Shown: in pieces, positions 11,699 to 24,037 of the stretch
Numbering within the stretch: position 1 is the first letter of the stretch
Layout: every line of letters begins with the position of its first letter
NCBI GenBank assembly: GCA_027946555.1
Contig: JAPEVC010000113.1
Span: 54,209 to 118,208, forward strand
Direction: 5' to 3'
From: Gnomoniopsis sp. IMI 355080
Lineage: Eukaryota > Ascomycota > Sordariomycetes > Diaporthales > Gnomoniaceae
Length of the DNA stretch: 64,000 bases
The notes under the pieces: generated by a model
Databases searched by the model: none
What the model was told of the DNA's origin: nothing
Seen by the model: only the letters and a program-made list of their open reading frames with translations
Program-made: the position numbers and the translations under genes

Positions 11699-14600
11699 TT
11701 AGAATCCCCGTGGTTTATTGATCTGCCAAATGGCAGCCTTGGCACGCTCCCTGACATCCAGATTTGGATCAGTGCTCTCCAGCGTCTCTAGCTTCCCAAG
11801 AAGGCCTAATCTCTTCAGCTCAACAGCTCGGTCACGACTGCTGACCTCGTCGTCCGGATCGTCACGCCATGTTAAATTCGTAATTAGATGACAAAGAGCG
11901 ACGCGTACGTCCTTGTCCTTGCTTCCGAATTGCTTTCCCAGGTCGGCGAGAAGTTTCTCTTGAGACGTGAGAATTTGTCTGTGCCTCGGAATGCTAGCCG
12001 CCATATGTACCAGAATGTATACAACGGCCGATACGATCCGGGCCTGTGGGTATAGTACTCGCGAGTCTTGGCGACTCGAGCTGTTTCGCCGTCCAAAAGG
12101 ATGTAGGAACTTGGGCCGCAGTTTTGAGTGCAATATCTCAAAGAATCGGCTGCTGTCCAGTACGGTGAAAAGGTGCTCGATCATTTCCGCGTGGTCACGG
12201 GCAGAGTCCGTGGCTGAGTTGACAGGACCAATAAGATTGCGCAGGAAGTTAAGACCTTGTTCTTGGATAGCGAGATCATCATCTCGGACCTTGCGCACTG
12301 GGTTGAGCTCAGTCTCACGCGCCTCGGCCACCGCCTCTTCAGCCTGTCGTAGTCGTGCTGTGCGAGCCGGGCCGCTTGTTGACGGTGTAGATGGCGCATG
12401 CTGGAGTAATGCAGAAATAGAGGTTCTGCTCTCCTCTCCAGACTGAGCCATTTCCACATCCTCGTCCGCGTCGTTGGCTACTTGCTTTTCGTTCCTGGCA
12501 TTGCGTTGATAGTAGGCCTCGTCTTCAGTATCTTCATGAATCAGTTGAATCAGCCAACCTGGTGTCAGCTCCTCAAGACAATCCTTCTTTGCATTGAAGC
12601 TGGCCCCATCAACCCAGTGCTTCAAGGCCCAGAGAGCATTCAAGCGCAACACTGGATTGTCGGACCGCGTCTGGCCGCAGAGCACTCTCATAACGCCGAC
12701 CAGGTCGAGCTGCTGTAGAACGAGTTAGCCCAAGCTTTGATCCATTATGGTAAGAACGTGGTACTTACATCTCTCATTGGGGAGACATTCGTCACGAGGT
12801 TGCACATCAGCCCGGACGCCGCGATCTGAACCTCAATATTCGCGTGGCGCAAGAGGCGGAAGGCCGGACTGACAACGCCGCAATCCTGAAGCGTGGTTCT
12901 AAGGATGCTCACAGACCTTGCCAGAGTCCTCAAAGCGTGACATGCAGCTATGATGACCGACACAGGGTTCGCGCCATACGCAGCATCAAACTCGGCGCCA
13001 TCGTCTCGTCCTAATTTGATCTTGGGAGATTTTGGTCCGTCCTTTGTTGGTTTAGATGGTGTTGCCGAAAGCGATTCCACAATGAATGGTACCAAGTCTT
13101 GCTCCACGAAAGCCTTTCCATACTCGTCCTTGCCTGCTAGCGCAGCAATTGCTCTCAAAGCAACTTCTCTCACCCTGATGTGATGAGCCAGGAGGGGTAC
13201 CTGGCCTCGAGGCCCCAGGCGGCTCGTGGGTATGCCAATTTCCCGTTGCCCGGTCTTCTCGTGTTGTGGAGTGGGACTCCATGGACGCGTTGGCTTGCTC
13301 AAAATAGGCTCATATGCTCCTTTCAAACACTTACTGATGATCTTGACAGCAGAGCAATCAAAAGCACACTTTTGCAAGTAATCGCTGTCAACCACCAGCT
13401 TCGCCACAACCGCCAGGCTCCGCTCAACGATTGAGCGATCGATGGTCGTTTCTGTGTCGGTGAAGTTTGCCTCTCCATTACTTGAAGTCGTATTCATGTC
13501 TTCGAGACCTTGGAGCAGAATCGGAACAATCAGCCGGCCCATGTAGGCTTCTCGAGACCTGTTGGCCAGCCCGGCCTTAAAAAGTGACGTTACGACTGAA
13601 GCACCCATGACCCTCTCCATGCCGTCCGATGATCTGATTGCGTGGATCAGCCAAGGTACCAAAGGGCTCTCGTTGTCCTCCACCTCGCCCTCGGGATTTG
13701 TGCCAAAATCTGTTTGTACGGCATCCCAGTTGAAGGGCGTAGTGTTCCATGCCATGGAAGGGGCTTCTCTCAGGGGAGAGGATCCGAGGGGAGGAAAAGG
13801 GTTGATCGAGGAAGCGCCTTTGGCTTGAACCTCCGGCACTACAGGCAGAAAGCAATCCATGAGCCCAAGGTCCTTGGGCAAGATGCTACTGAGCCCAGCT
13901 ACTTCGAAAGCATGTGCACAGGCTTTTATGGATTTTGACCGGCGAGGAGCGCCAGAGTTCGGAAATACGGTCAGTATGGCAGGCGAGTTGATGAGCGCAG
14001 ACGCCCTCCAACGAGAGTCGCCTATTATGGCTGAGAGGGCTTCGAAGACGGCTGTGACGTCGGTACCGGGAGCTGCTGGCGAGGGGAACAGATCTGGTAT
14101 GCCATCATCCAGCGCAGCTTGCTCTGCCCCCGGGATCGCAAAACCACGAGCGACAATAATGGAGGCCAGGTTTGTGGCCAGTGCGTCCAGAATGCCGGAG
14201 TCTGCGAGCTTGATTTGATGTCGATCTTCCCGACATAGCAAGCTAATGAGTTTAGCCACCAGATTTCGTTGTGTCTGGGCAACATTGTCTCCTATTGACG
14301 TAGTCAAAATATCCCGAAAAGCGTCCAGAAGCGGCGGTACGAAAGCCACATCTGCTAGGTTGGCAAGCTCTTTATCACATGTATTGGAGGCGAGCGGGGT
14401 GGCCTCTGCGACATTCAAGGCAGCTCTGAGGGCAGAGACGACGACACGCGGGGGGTTCTCGTGGGGCGATATGTTGGACAGTATGCTTGAGAGGGCGCCG
14501 GCTGCATGGAGGGGAGTCAGGAAGGCAAAGCCACCTGCGGAAGCACAAAATTAGCGCAGTACATAGAAAGGATATGAACTCTCGATAATTGGCGCGCTTA

Positions 14601-14896
14601 CCATTTGCGAAGCTGGCAAGAACCTGAAGAGCCTGAGATCGTACATCCTCCTCCGCTGATAGCATGCCGGGCGAGGATCGTGCAAGGCCTTGACTATTTT
14701 TTCGATGGCTGGTGGCTGATCTGCTGTTGTTCAATATCTTGACGACAGGCTCCAAGACCCCAGACTCAATCCATTTCTCCTTCTTCTGGACATGGCCAAC
14801 AATGTCGGTCTTGAGTGATCGCAGGGCAGCCAATTGTTCTCCTTGGTCGGGGGATTGCAGAGCTGCAGAGAGAGCCACGTTGGGAGCGCGCGACAT
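11699..14896 (-). CDS. Armadillo-repeat protein, ARMC8/Gid5 (Vid28)-like GID/CTLH ligase subunit
   Basis: Predicted scaffold or substrate-receptor adaptor of the GID (CTLH) ubiquitin ligase, which in yeast degrades gluconeogenic enzymes through Pro/N-degrons. Exons are 14896..14602, 14534..12769 and 12712..11699 (introns 67 and 56 bp), giving 1024 aa. The start MSRAPNVALSAAL is followed by helical repeats such as EQLAALRSLKTDIVGH, ALQVLASFANG, VREVALRAIAALAGK, NIEVQIAASGLMCNL and NPVLRLNALWALKHWV. The C-terminus carries CHLITNLTWRDDPDDE and VRERAKAAIWQINKPRGF, closely resembling the end of ARMC8. An acidic, low-complexity stretch of about 90 residues around 12300-12500 (DADEDVEMAQ) looks like a disordered insert within the repeats. 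Intron 1 splits a Gly codon. The alternative is another armadillo protein, but the C-terminal pattern favours ARMC8/Gid5. Confidence 0.83.
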
Positions 14897-15883
14897 GGTA
14901 TCGTCCGATTAGCAAACGAAAGAAGAAAAGTAGATGAGTTTGTCGAGCGCTGCTTATGTGGAAAACTATGGATTTTCCCGAACAAGCTCGGTCGTTGAAC
15001 AAGCTCGAGTAGGAGGTGCAATGCGCGCGGCGACCCGGAGGTGGTTTCTCGGAGAACCTGGCGTGAGCTGCTCCAGGCTTTTGGCAGGCGACTGTTCAGG
15101 TAGATTCGATCAAAAGTGCGCCTCTCTGTGAATGAAACTGATTGTCAGGAGTGGCCCAACAGTGAGATCCGTGATGCGCTTGAGGTTGCGAATTGTCGAG
15201 CCTGGAGGTGAAGTAAGAAAGCTGGATACTCTAGCGGGCATGGAAAGGCAACAGAATGGCGTCAGGCCCAGAATGTTGAGAGCCTGTGTTCCCTGTCGTT
15301 GCCGACCTCGGGACCCATGGCGGCGACAAGTACTAGTGGCTATTACTAAGCCTTCTTCACATGCTTAAAAATTGAACATCTGAACGTAGTACCTTTTTCC
15401 TCCCTGGTGATGTTCAGGGACCAACTCGCACAAATTCATTGATCGTTGTCTTTTGATATATGATTCAGACTCCTAAAAAGCTCTTACATGAATGAGAATT
15501 TGCCAACGCTAAATTGTGTCAATCGAAATGGCTGTGGTGGCTCTATGTGACAGCAGATTGTCCGGCGCAGTGTTCAGCGGATAAAAAATTCTAGCCCCAC
15601 AATTTGAATAATCTCATTCTCATCACTATTGCGCTTCGAGATCGGCCAAACAACGCAATCCCCTTCCACGCGGCATTGCTTAAATGACAAGCGTGCATTG
15701 CGCATAGTAGATCGACGTTCAAAGGATCTGTGCCTCTAGGAACAAGAGAGGACGATTCCGCCCGGAGTTTACACGGGCGTTAGAGATATTCCAAAGGAGG
15801 TCCGGGGCCTTCATCTCATAACAGAATACCTCACCGAGTGAATCTGAAAGGAGACGGTACCATCAGCGAGGGGCACAACAACA
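14897..15883. promoter_or_regulatory. Divergent promoter region, ARMC8-like / RIX7
   Basis: About 1 kb between two divergent start codons. No gene content was found. It should hold both core promoters; I could not assign specific elements. Confidence 0.5.
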
Positions 15884-18202
15884 ATGCGCACCAGTCTGCG
15901 AAACGGTCTCGACCGAGACGTCTACCAGATTGTGCGCAAATACGAAGACGAAATCACCGACCACGGCACCAGCAAAGCACCCAAGATTACCATCAGCGCC
16001 GTCTACGAATACATTCAGCGCTCCAACTCCAGCCTGAAGCGCCAGAAGAAGCGGCCCATCGAAGACGCGCTCGAACGCGTTCTCGACCTGCGCAGAGAAG
16101 AGGCCAAGGCAGACCGGGACTCGGACGAGGAGCTGGAGCTGGAACTTCAGGCCCAAGCAGAAAATGCAAAGCGCGCGCGCGACGAAAAGACCGCCTCTCT
16201 ACTGAACAAGCAGCTCACCAAGCACTGGAATTTCAATAGCACGGCCTCAGGCTCAGCGGCCTCATCTACGGCAGGGCAAAAGACGCCTGCGCCTGACGCC
16301 ATGGACATAGATTCAGCCACGACGCTCGGGACGGTCGATCGGCAGGCGAATGGTGAGTCGAAGCCCAAGCGTCGCCGCAAGGATACCAAGGAAATCGATC
16401 GCTCGCCACCACAGGACATTACCCTTGATGATATGGCGGGGATCGACAAAGTGCTCGATGCCCTGCATGATGCCGTGTTCATACCACTGCGCTGCGGACC
16501 GGAGCTCGCGGCGCATAATTACCGGTTGAATGATGGAGTATTGTTGCATGGACCGTCCGGGTGCGGCAAGACGTCGCTCGCGCATGCGGTTGCTGCGTCG
16601 TTGGGCGTCGCATTCATCCCGGTGTCTGCACCGAGCTTGGTGGGTGGCACGAGCGGGGAAAGTGAGAAGAACATACGCGATGTTTTTGATGAGGCCATCA
16701 GGATTGCGCCGTGTCTCATCTTCTTGGATGAACTGGATACAATTGCCGGCAAGAAGGACAGCGCGCAGAAGGCAATGGAGGGAAGGATCGTCACAGAGAT
16801 TGCATATGGGATGGACAGGATCGGACGAAGACAGAACAATGGCAGTACCAAGAGCGTCGACGAGGGGGCAGCTGGGAATGTGGTCGTCCTTGCCGCTACG
16901 AACCGCCCTGACAGCATCGACCCAACCGTCCGCCGGCGCTTTGGTGTCGAGGTCGATATCGGCATGCCGAACGAGCCTGCCCGCGAAAAGATCCTCCGCT
17001 CCATGACGCGCGACATCCCCCTCGCCGACGACGTGGACTTTGCAACGCTTGCGCGCCTCACGCCCGGCTACGTGGGCGCCGATCTCAAACACGTCGTCTC
17101 CGCCGCCGTCGTCGCGTCCGTGAAATCGCGCATACGAGAGCGTAGTGAACTTTTCCTGTCTCAGCCCGATGTGCCTCCCACTTTTTCCTCTGCAGACGAC
17201 GCTCCCAACACCCGCTCCATGCGCCTCGCCGTGGCCTCAAGTGCCATCCCGATCGGCCCCGTCGGCGTGAACATGCTGCATCTCACGACTGCCGTCTCAA
17301 AGGTACAGCCCGCGGCCAAGCGCGAGGGCTTCAGCGCCATCCCCGACACCACCTGGGCGCACGTGGGCGCCATGACGGACGTGCGCAAGAAGCTCGAGAT
17401 GAGCATCATCGGCCCGATCAAACACCCCGAGCGCTTTGCGCGTGTGGGTATCAAATCGGCTGCGGGTATCCTCCTCTGGGGCCCGCCTGGTTGCGGAAAG
17501 ACTCTCGTCGCCAAGGCGGTGGCGAACGAGTCCAAGGCGAACTTCATCAGCATCAAAGGACCGGAGCTGCTGAACAAGTACGTGGGCGAGTCTGAGCGAG
17601 CGGTGCGTAGTCTTTTTGCAAGAGCAAGGAGTTCGGCGCCTTGTATTCTATTCTTTGATGAGATGGACGCGCTGGTCCCCAAGCGGGACGACTCATTGAG
17701 TGATGCGAGCTCGAGGGTTGTGAATGCGCTACTTACGGAGCTGGACGGTGTGGGTGACCGGAGCGGAATCTACGTTGTCGGCGCAACAAACAGGCCTGAT
17801 TGTATTGACCCAGCGATCAGACGTCCGGGACGATTGGGTACGAGCGTCTTTGTGGGCTTGCCGACGGCGGAGGAGAGGGTGGACATCTTGAGGACGATCT
17901 ACTCGAATACTATCTTATCTGGCAAGGAGGGAAGTCTTGACGAGAGATTACGAGACATCGCCCTGGACGAGCGCTGCAAGGGTTTCTCTGGTGCTGATCT
18001 GGGCAATCTCATGCAGGCTGCCGCACAGGCCAGTCTTGAAAGGACGTATTATCGGGACGGAGAGATCAGCATCGAGGCGGACGATGCATCAACGGATGAG
18101 ATCAAACCTGCAGACTGGGAGAGAGCGCTCAACGAGGTCAAGCCGAGTGTGCGGGACGATGATGGGAGATACGACCCACGGCAGTTTGACAAGACTTTAT
18201 AG
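15884..18202 (+). CDS. RIX7: RIX7/NVL-type double AAA-ATPase of 60S ribosome biogenesis
   Basis: Nucleolar AAA-ATPase that strips assembly factors from pre-60S particles. Single exon, 772 aa. Residues 1-80 form the NVL-type N-terminal domain (LDRDVYQIVRKYEDEI, ISAVYEYIQRSN), followed by an acidic and basic linker with KPKRRRKD as a likely nuclear signal (about 160-168). D1: Walker A HGPSGCGKTS (about 220-229), Walker B LIFLDELD (about 277-284), arginine-finger region RPDSIDPTVRRRF. D2: Walker A GPPGCGKTLVAKA (about 533-545), Walker B ILFFDEMDALVPKRDD (about 587-602), NRPDCIDPAIRRPGR. The pore loop GPELLNKYVGESE is intact. Both ATPase sites look competent. The N-terminal domain and the DDDGRYDP C-terminus separate it from CDC48/p97. 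The start at 15884 was chosen because the conserved N-domain follows directly. Confidence 0.95.
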   Translation: MRTSLRNGLDRDVYQIVRKYEDEITDHGTSKAPKITISAVYEYIQRSNSSLKRQKKRPIEDALERVLDLRREEAKADRDSDEELELELQAQAENAKRARDEKTASLLNKQLTKHWNFNSTASGSAASSTAGQKTPAPDAMDIDSATTLGTVDRQANGESKPKRRRKDTKEIDRSPPQDITLDDMAGIDKVLDALHDAVFIPLRCGPELAAHNYRLNDGVLLHGPSGCGKTSLAHAVAASLGVAFIPVSAPSLVGGTSGESEKNIRDVFDEAIRIAPCLIFLDELDTIAGKKDSAQKAMEGRIVTEIAYGMDRIGRRQNNGSTKSVDEGAAGNVVVLAATNRPDSIDPTVRRRFGVEVDIGMPNEPAREKILRSMTRDIPLADDVDFATLARLTPGYVGADLKHVVSAAVVASVKSRIRERSELFLSQPDVPPTFSSADDAPNTRSMRLAVASSAIPIGPVGVNMLHLTTAVSKVQPAAKREGFSAIPDTTWAHVGAMTDVRKKLEMSIIGPIKHPERFARVGIKSAAGILLWGPPGCGKTLVAKAVANESKANFISIKGPELLNKYVGESERAVRSLFARARSSAPCILFFDEMDALVPKRDDSLSDASSRVVNALLTELDGVGDRSGIYVVGATNRPDCIDPAIRRPGRLGTSVFVGLPTAEERVDILRTIYSNTILSGKEGSLDERLRDIALDERCKGFSGADLGNLMQAAAQASLERTYYRDGEISIEADDASTDEIKPADWERALNEVKPSVRDDDGRYDPRQFDKTL

Positions 18203-18991
18203 ATCTTGTGGGCTGGCGACCTCCCACAAATACTTCGACAGATGGTACTCTACAGGAAGCCATTCTTCAGATGCCTCCCAATCATGGGCTTTCCCCATAC
18301 GAGCCTCCTAATGCCCCTGAACATGCTTTCCCCTCGACCCGATTTTCAACAGGGGGCACCAGGCCCTCATAGAATGTCAATGCTCTACAATGAGTTGCGA
18401 TATATAGTCGCATCTTGAAGGTGAGGCTCTGCGACTTGAGACATCAGATGCAAAGTATCAAATGCAGTGCGATTTCGACGCTGCTGTAAACAATAGTGGA
18501 TCACCTGCAGGTATACTGCACGGATCATGGATAATGCGACGCCAATTTATGACGAGTGCTGATCGACACCGTTGCGTCTTGTTAAAGTTTTATTTAGCCT
18601 TCCAATCTGCCGGGCCTAGCAGAATGTTGCAGCATATGCCCCGAAGAATTCGACCGAGGGTAAGAGAAACAAAATAAAGGCCGTCACCGCGGGAGACCTA
18701 CCGTTTCCCCCTTCCCCGACCATCCTCTCAGTCAGTCAGTCTCATTTGCGCTGGTTAGCGAGTGAAGATTTCAGTCAAGTCGCGAATTGGAGAGATTTGA
18801 ATTGATTGAAGAGTAGAGTCATTATTTAGAAAGACCCGCGACATGTCTTGCCAGCTAGAGTGCAGGTTCTATGTCTATAATACAGGCGTCTGCCGCCCAT
18901 GTTTTTTCCTGCAAATGTCTTTCTGTCTAATGTGATAATGCAAAAGACGCCCTCATATCATTACATCCTAACTCCGGCCCAAGCAAGTCAT
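18203..18991. other. Convergent 3' region between RIX7 and cytochrome c
   Basis: Untranslated and spacer DNA between convergent genes. There is a CAGT tetramer run at about 18730-18742 and no supported gene. Confidence 0.5.
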
Positions 18992-19918
<927 letters not shown>

Positions 19919-20558
19919 TGTGTTGGTAGCTTAAAGAGTGGTGTGTGTGTTGTAAGGAGGTTGGTTGGTATGGAGAGGTGTCTAACGAAAGATGCTCCGG
20001 CTTGTAAATGACCTGGGTAAATATGAGTTATAGGTTGAGGGAAGGAGAGGAAGGAGGACACGAAAAAATTGCCAGCGCGAAACCAAGGCAAAGGCGGAAA
20101 GAAAATCGATGAGCTCAGCGAACCGTAAGTAGCTTAGGAGCCACAAAAGCTTGTGGCGTCAGTGGACCCGGGCGCTGCTAAACCGGGTCTGCCAGGGGCT
20201 GAGGCAGCCTATCACACGCCAAGTGTTGGTCAGTGAACTGCCTGTGACGAGAATGAGCCGGAGGAGATCAGCCGGCCGGGTTGTTGCGCGTGGCTGGCCA
20301 TGGCAGCCACATCCCTGTCCCCAAATGCTGCCACCGCTAGTACAAGTAGTATAGTGATTGTAGCAATCCTTGTCGCCAAAAAAATCATACGCCTTGCTTG
20401 ACAACGAGCCTTTCTCATGCCCACGCGACCCATCGAAAACCAGTGGCTCTAGTTTCGCCTTGACGAACCCTACGTCAGCACCTTTTTTTTTCTACCTTGC
20501 CGGCGGTGAAGCTATTCCCACCTGGCGCCTGTCTTCACAATCCGTGAGAGCATTCCAA
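19919..20558. promoter_or_regulatory. Divergent promoter region, cytochrome c / mitochondrial protein
   Basis: 640 bp between divergent starts of two mitochondrial genes. A T-rich tract (about 20482-20491) precedes the plus-strand start. The arrangement allows co-regulation, but no element could be named. Confidence 0.45.
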
Positions 20559-21332
20559 ATGGCGGCCGCTTTCACCATACCAAGGTTCCTCCTCCCTCAG
20601 TCCGGCCTGATATGGCGCCGGGCGAACCTCGGCAACCGATGCCGGGACTCTGAGGTGCTCATTGTCCGATATGCATCTTCCTCTGTGGCCAAAGATGCCA
20701 AGGGGAAGCCAATTGTCCTGGAAAAGCCCGAGAGGTTCAACCCGCCTTCCCATGGTGCTCGACTGCCACGGAAGAATCGTCCTCAGCAACAGCACTATGG
20801 CGGTGCGCTGTCGGAAGAGGATGCGGCTGCCCAGAGGAGGAAGGACTACCCGGGCCTGCCCCCTCCCCCGAACACCTGGGCGCATTGGTTTTGGAATAGC
20901 AGGCTGCTGCACATGGGTATCACGATGGTGAGTCGGGCAATCAGAAGTCCAGAGACTCTCTGGGGTGCTTATGCTAACCTCCCACAGGGCACGCTAGCAA
21001 GTTTAGCCATCTACACAGCTGCTGAGAATTTCAAAGCCAACACGCCCTTCGCCGAAATGCTACCCACGACGTCCGACTATTGGCAGCACCCAATCATCTC
21101 ACTGCGTACCACCTACGAGGTCTGGAAGCTGACCGCGCTGCACGACTCTGTTGTGACCGGCGAGAAGCGCAAGAAGAAGGTCGACGATGTGGTTAAGCGG
21201 GCTGAGTACCGGAAGGCGCATGGCCTTGAACAGCAGGGCGGATTTGGAAACTGGACCGTAAAGGAAGATCGCCAGGCACCACAACCCGAGCCCGATCAGA
21301 CGAGGGAGAAGAAGTGGCTGGGCATTTTTTGA
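20559..21332 (+). CDS. Conserved-looking mitochondrial single-pass membrane protein, function unknown
   Basis: Exons 20559-20927 and 20988-21332 give 237 aa. I do not recognise a named family. The N-terminus MAAAFTIPRFLLPQSG, then WRRANLGNRCR and VRYASSS, is rich in Arg, Ser and Leu and free of acid residues except in one short patch, a good mitochondrial presequence. A proline-rich stretch (PGLPPPPNTWAHWFW) precedes one hydrophobic segment across the splice joint (MGITM|GTLASLAIYTAAENF, about 119-139). The C-terminal part is basic and amphipathic (GEKRKKKVDDVVKRAEYRKA) and ends REKKWLGIF. The 60-bp intron (donor GTGAGT, branch GCTAAC, acceptor CACAG) has no stop in frame, so its retention would add 20 residues before the membrane segment. 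The start at 20559 was chosen because an in-frame ATG farther upstream would bury the presequence. Possibly a respiratory-chain or MICOS-related factor, but that is a guess. Confidence 0.7.
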   Translation: MAAAFTIPRFLLPQSGLIWRRANLGNRCRDSEVLIVRYASSSVAKDAKGKPIVLEKPERFNPPSHGARLPRKNRPQQQHYGGALSEEDAAAQRRKDYPGLPPPPNTWAHWFWNSRLLHMGITMVSRAIRSPETLWGAYANLPQGTLASLAIYTAAENFKANTPFAEMLPTTSDYWQHPIISLRTTYEVWKLTALHDSVVTGEKRKKKVDDVVKRAEYRKAHGLEQQGGFGNWTVKEDRQAPQPEPDQTREKKWLGIF

Positions 21333-21779
21333 TTGCATTTGCAGGCACGGAACCAAATAATGGTGCAAACAGTCGCCTCGAAGCCGTTGGCTTGTGCAAT
21401 ATCATCATGCAACGAAATGTTCACTTCCGTGGAAGGCCCCAGAGTTACAAGATGTCTATTTGATGTGACCGAAGAGCATCTGGCACTCGGCATTTGGGCT
21501 TGGCATCTTTCTTTATTTCGCAGCTTGCTTGGGATGATCGGCATCTCATTGAAGCATTCCAATGTTGCCGCACACATCAGCAATGAGCTGCTCGTAGACT
21601 CAGAGGCATGTATGTCTACGTGTGTGATGGCAGACGCAGTATGGTGCCGCAAGCCTGGGTCGCAGTCGCGTCCTCGACTAGGTACTCACCCCAGCTAGCT
21701 TCTGCCTCTGAGGAGGCAAGACTAGTTCTCATCAATATGCCCCGTCGGTGCTCTCCACGAAGCCCTTCTCCGGCAGCTT
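21333..21779. other. Convergent 3' region
   Basis: Spacer between the mitochondrial protein (plus) and RRP42 (minus). No supported gene. Confidence 0.45.
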
Positions 21780-22969
21780 TCATCCTAACTCCACAGCCTT
21801 GAGTCCGTCCAATACATCGTCCGCAACGCCGCCCGCCTCCAGTGCCTTCTGTATCATTGCACCGATAATTGCTACTTTCGCTCCTCCCCTCGGTGCCTTC
21901 CACACGCCCTCGACGGAACCTGTCTCTGCAATTCTTGGATCCGCTTGCTTCGCCTCGCCATTCAAGCCACTATTTGCAGCATCAGCTGCCCGAGGGACAC
22001 CAGGAGGCGTCAGTCGTGAGGGCGGGTCTATCGTCCGTATTGACAGCAAGCGCAGATTCCGCTTGGCAGGCCCGTCGACTTCCATTGCGTCTTTACCATC
22101 CTTGGATGAGGCTGCGTCCGCCACCGATATTGCGAGCGCGACGTCAGCGACGCCCAGTTCTTCCTTGGCAGGGTCGAATATGATGTTGTTGCCAACGGCC
22201 ATGACCAGCAATGTGACGGGGGGTCGTGAAAGGGCGACGCCGCCCTTCTGGGGGTAGAGGTATGTCGAAGAGTCCCAATCGTCGTCGAACAAGGGGTCTT
22301 CGTCGCCTTCGGACTTGAGCCGTGGCAGTCGAGTTGCAAGGAGTGCGAGATGTGTCGTCAGCGAGAGGAGGGGCAGAGGGTATGAGAGCGGTGGTGAGAT
22401 GAGAAGAATCTGTAGTTCATGTGCGTTAGTAAACCAATTGGACCAATCTTGCCTTCTGTCGGGAAGACTGTACGTACGTCAAGGTATAGCTTCCAGTGAA
22501 ACCGACGATTGATCCATAACCTCTTGACAAACTCGCCATCCGCCAGCAGTGCTTCGCTAAGCATCTCAGCCAAGTATATTGTGTTCGCGTCATCGTCCCT
22601 CGTCCCAGGTATCTCGACTGCAATTTCGACCCAGGTAGATTCCCCTTCCCGCTTCTTTTCGCCGTCGTCGACATCATCGTCGTCTCCCCCGGCCTCAATC
22701 AGCTCCGTCTCGCGCAGAGTGTTGCCAGCGCCATGCCTGGCGCGCGTCTTCTCAACCTCAGCCTTGACGCCCACGATCGCCTCGGTCCCATCAGCAAAAC
22801 ATATGCGCGCGCTGCCGTTCGTACCGGGGAGGATATCCGTTTCCGCGCTGAGGGGGCGGAACTGCGTTGGCGACCGGCCGTCGGGGCGCAGGGGTGGGGT
22901 GAGAGAGAGGGAGGCGTGGAGATATGCGAGCTCAGCAGGCGAGAGGAGTGTGGTTTGCGTTGAGGCCAT
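21780..22969 (-). CDS. RRP42: Exosome ring subunit RRP42 (RNase PH fold)
   Basis: Catalytically silent RNase PH-like subunit of the six-membered exosome ring, acting in nuclear and cytoplasmic 3'-5' RNA decay and rRNA processing. Exons 22969..22478 and 22409..21780 (intron 68 bp) give 373 aa. The N-terminal LSPAELAYLHASLSL, RPDGRSPTQFRPLSAETD and NGSARICFADGTEAIVGVKAEVE match RRP42. Later come ADGEFVKRLWINRRFHWKLYLD, the joint to ILLISPPLSYPLPLLSLTTH, and TLLVMAVGNNIIFDPAKEELGVADVALAIS, given here in parts. Two acidic, low-complexity inserts (GGDDDDVDDGE and SKDGKDAMEVDGP) extend it beyond the roughly 265-290 aa of yeast and animal proteins. Phosphorolytic catalytic residues are not expected in this subunit. 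Confidence 0.9.
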
Positions 22970-23183
22970 GATTCTTCCCAGAAAGATTCGAGTTGCTTGT
23001 GACCACGAAGGAAGGGATTTGGGCGTAAATGAAGCTTGGCGCAACGTTCAAGACGGGCTTTTGAAAGCTGCTGAAGTTGAGCCTTGGTCTTGAAAATTTG
23101 GGCGGCAGGCAGGGAGAGCTTTGTATGCCTGCCGCGGGGATGAGTCGGTAGGATTCAACACCGACGTCAGTGTTCAAGGTACC

Positions 23184-23201
23184 TATCTAGGTACCTAGAT
23201 A
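23184..23201. repeat. Perfect 18-bp palindrome TATCTAGGTACCTAGATA
   Basis: The dyad lies 215 bp upstream of the RRP42 start codon and belongs to the same CTAGGTA family seen elsewhere between genes. It could bind a dimeric regulator or form a cruciform; neither is shown by sequence alone. Confidence 0.8.
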
Positions 23202-23483
23202 CTTGAAATAATTGGTGTTGAAAATGCAGGCATGTACTATAGTACCTCGTGAGTTCACAGGTGATCATCATTGCCGATGAATCTACCTCTACATTCCCAG
23301 TACTGGGTAGTCAAACAACAACTACTCCACTCTGCCGTTATGTTGTAGATCACTCTGCCAGGCCGTTCGTTCTCGGCTTAAAGACTCCTACACATACATC
23401 GATGTCTTCACAATTGCTTAACGTCGCAGACTCCTGTGCCCAACCGCGTTTCTCTTGACTGCTGCATCCACCCTCTCACCGCC

Positions 23484-23708
23484 ATGGCAGTGGAGGGCCT
23501 GAGTTATTGGGAGCGGCGATACCACGAGAAATACGGTCACGATTATGTCAATCACGTGCCAAAGCGAGCACGAGCAGATATCCGGAAACGCAGCTGGCAA
23601 CGTGAGGTGATCGCCGAGAACCTGGAATACCGACTTGGCGCACAAAAAAAGCTTCCTTTGCAACCCGCTACGGCCTTCTCTATTCTTACTGCAGAGCCTG
23701 GCTTATAG
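23484..23708 (+). CDS. Possible small basic protein, 74 aa, unrecognised
   Basis: ATG in a strong context (CACCGCCATGG) opens a 74-codon frame beginning MAVEGLSYWERRYHEKYG and ending LTAEPGL. It is rich in Arg, Lys, Glu and aromatic residues, has no membrane segment or signal peptide, and looks more like protein than its neighbours' shadow frames. It is divergent from RRP42 (515 bp between starts). No family recognised. It may be a genuine small gene, a fragment of a larger lost gene, or chance. Confidence 0.3.
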   Translation: MAVEGLSYWERRYHEKYGHDYVNHVPKRARADIRKRSWQREVIAENLEYRLGAQKKLPLQPATAFSILTAEPGL

Positions 23709-24037
23709 CTTGTGTTTAAGGACGAATGGCGTAATGGAGACTTCGCTAGTAAACTTGGATGCAATCAAACATTGACTTCTCAACGTGAAAGTGGTACGAT
23801 GTAATGATCGAGACTAACAAGCGCTTCATCGACCTCGAGCGCAAGGTCTTCGCAGGGCTTGAGCAGCGAACAAGAAGCTGGTTCGTGACTGGCATCTCGC
23901 AAAATCGCTGGCGAACGAATTTCGCGTGATAGATTCTCGAGAAGCTTGGCGTCTACTTCGGAAAACGGAGAGTCATAGGTTAGAGTCCGAGGTGTTACAA
24001 GAATATTGCAAATCAGTAGGGAGGCCAACAAGCACTC

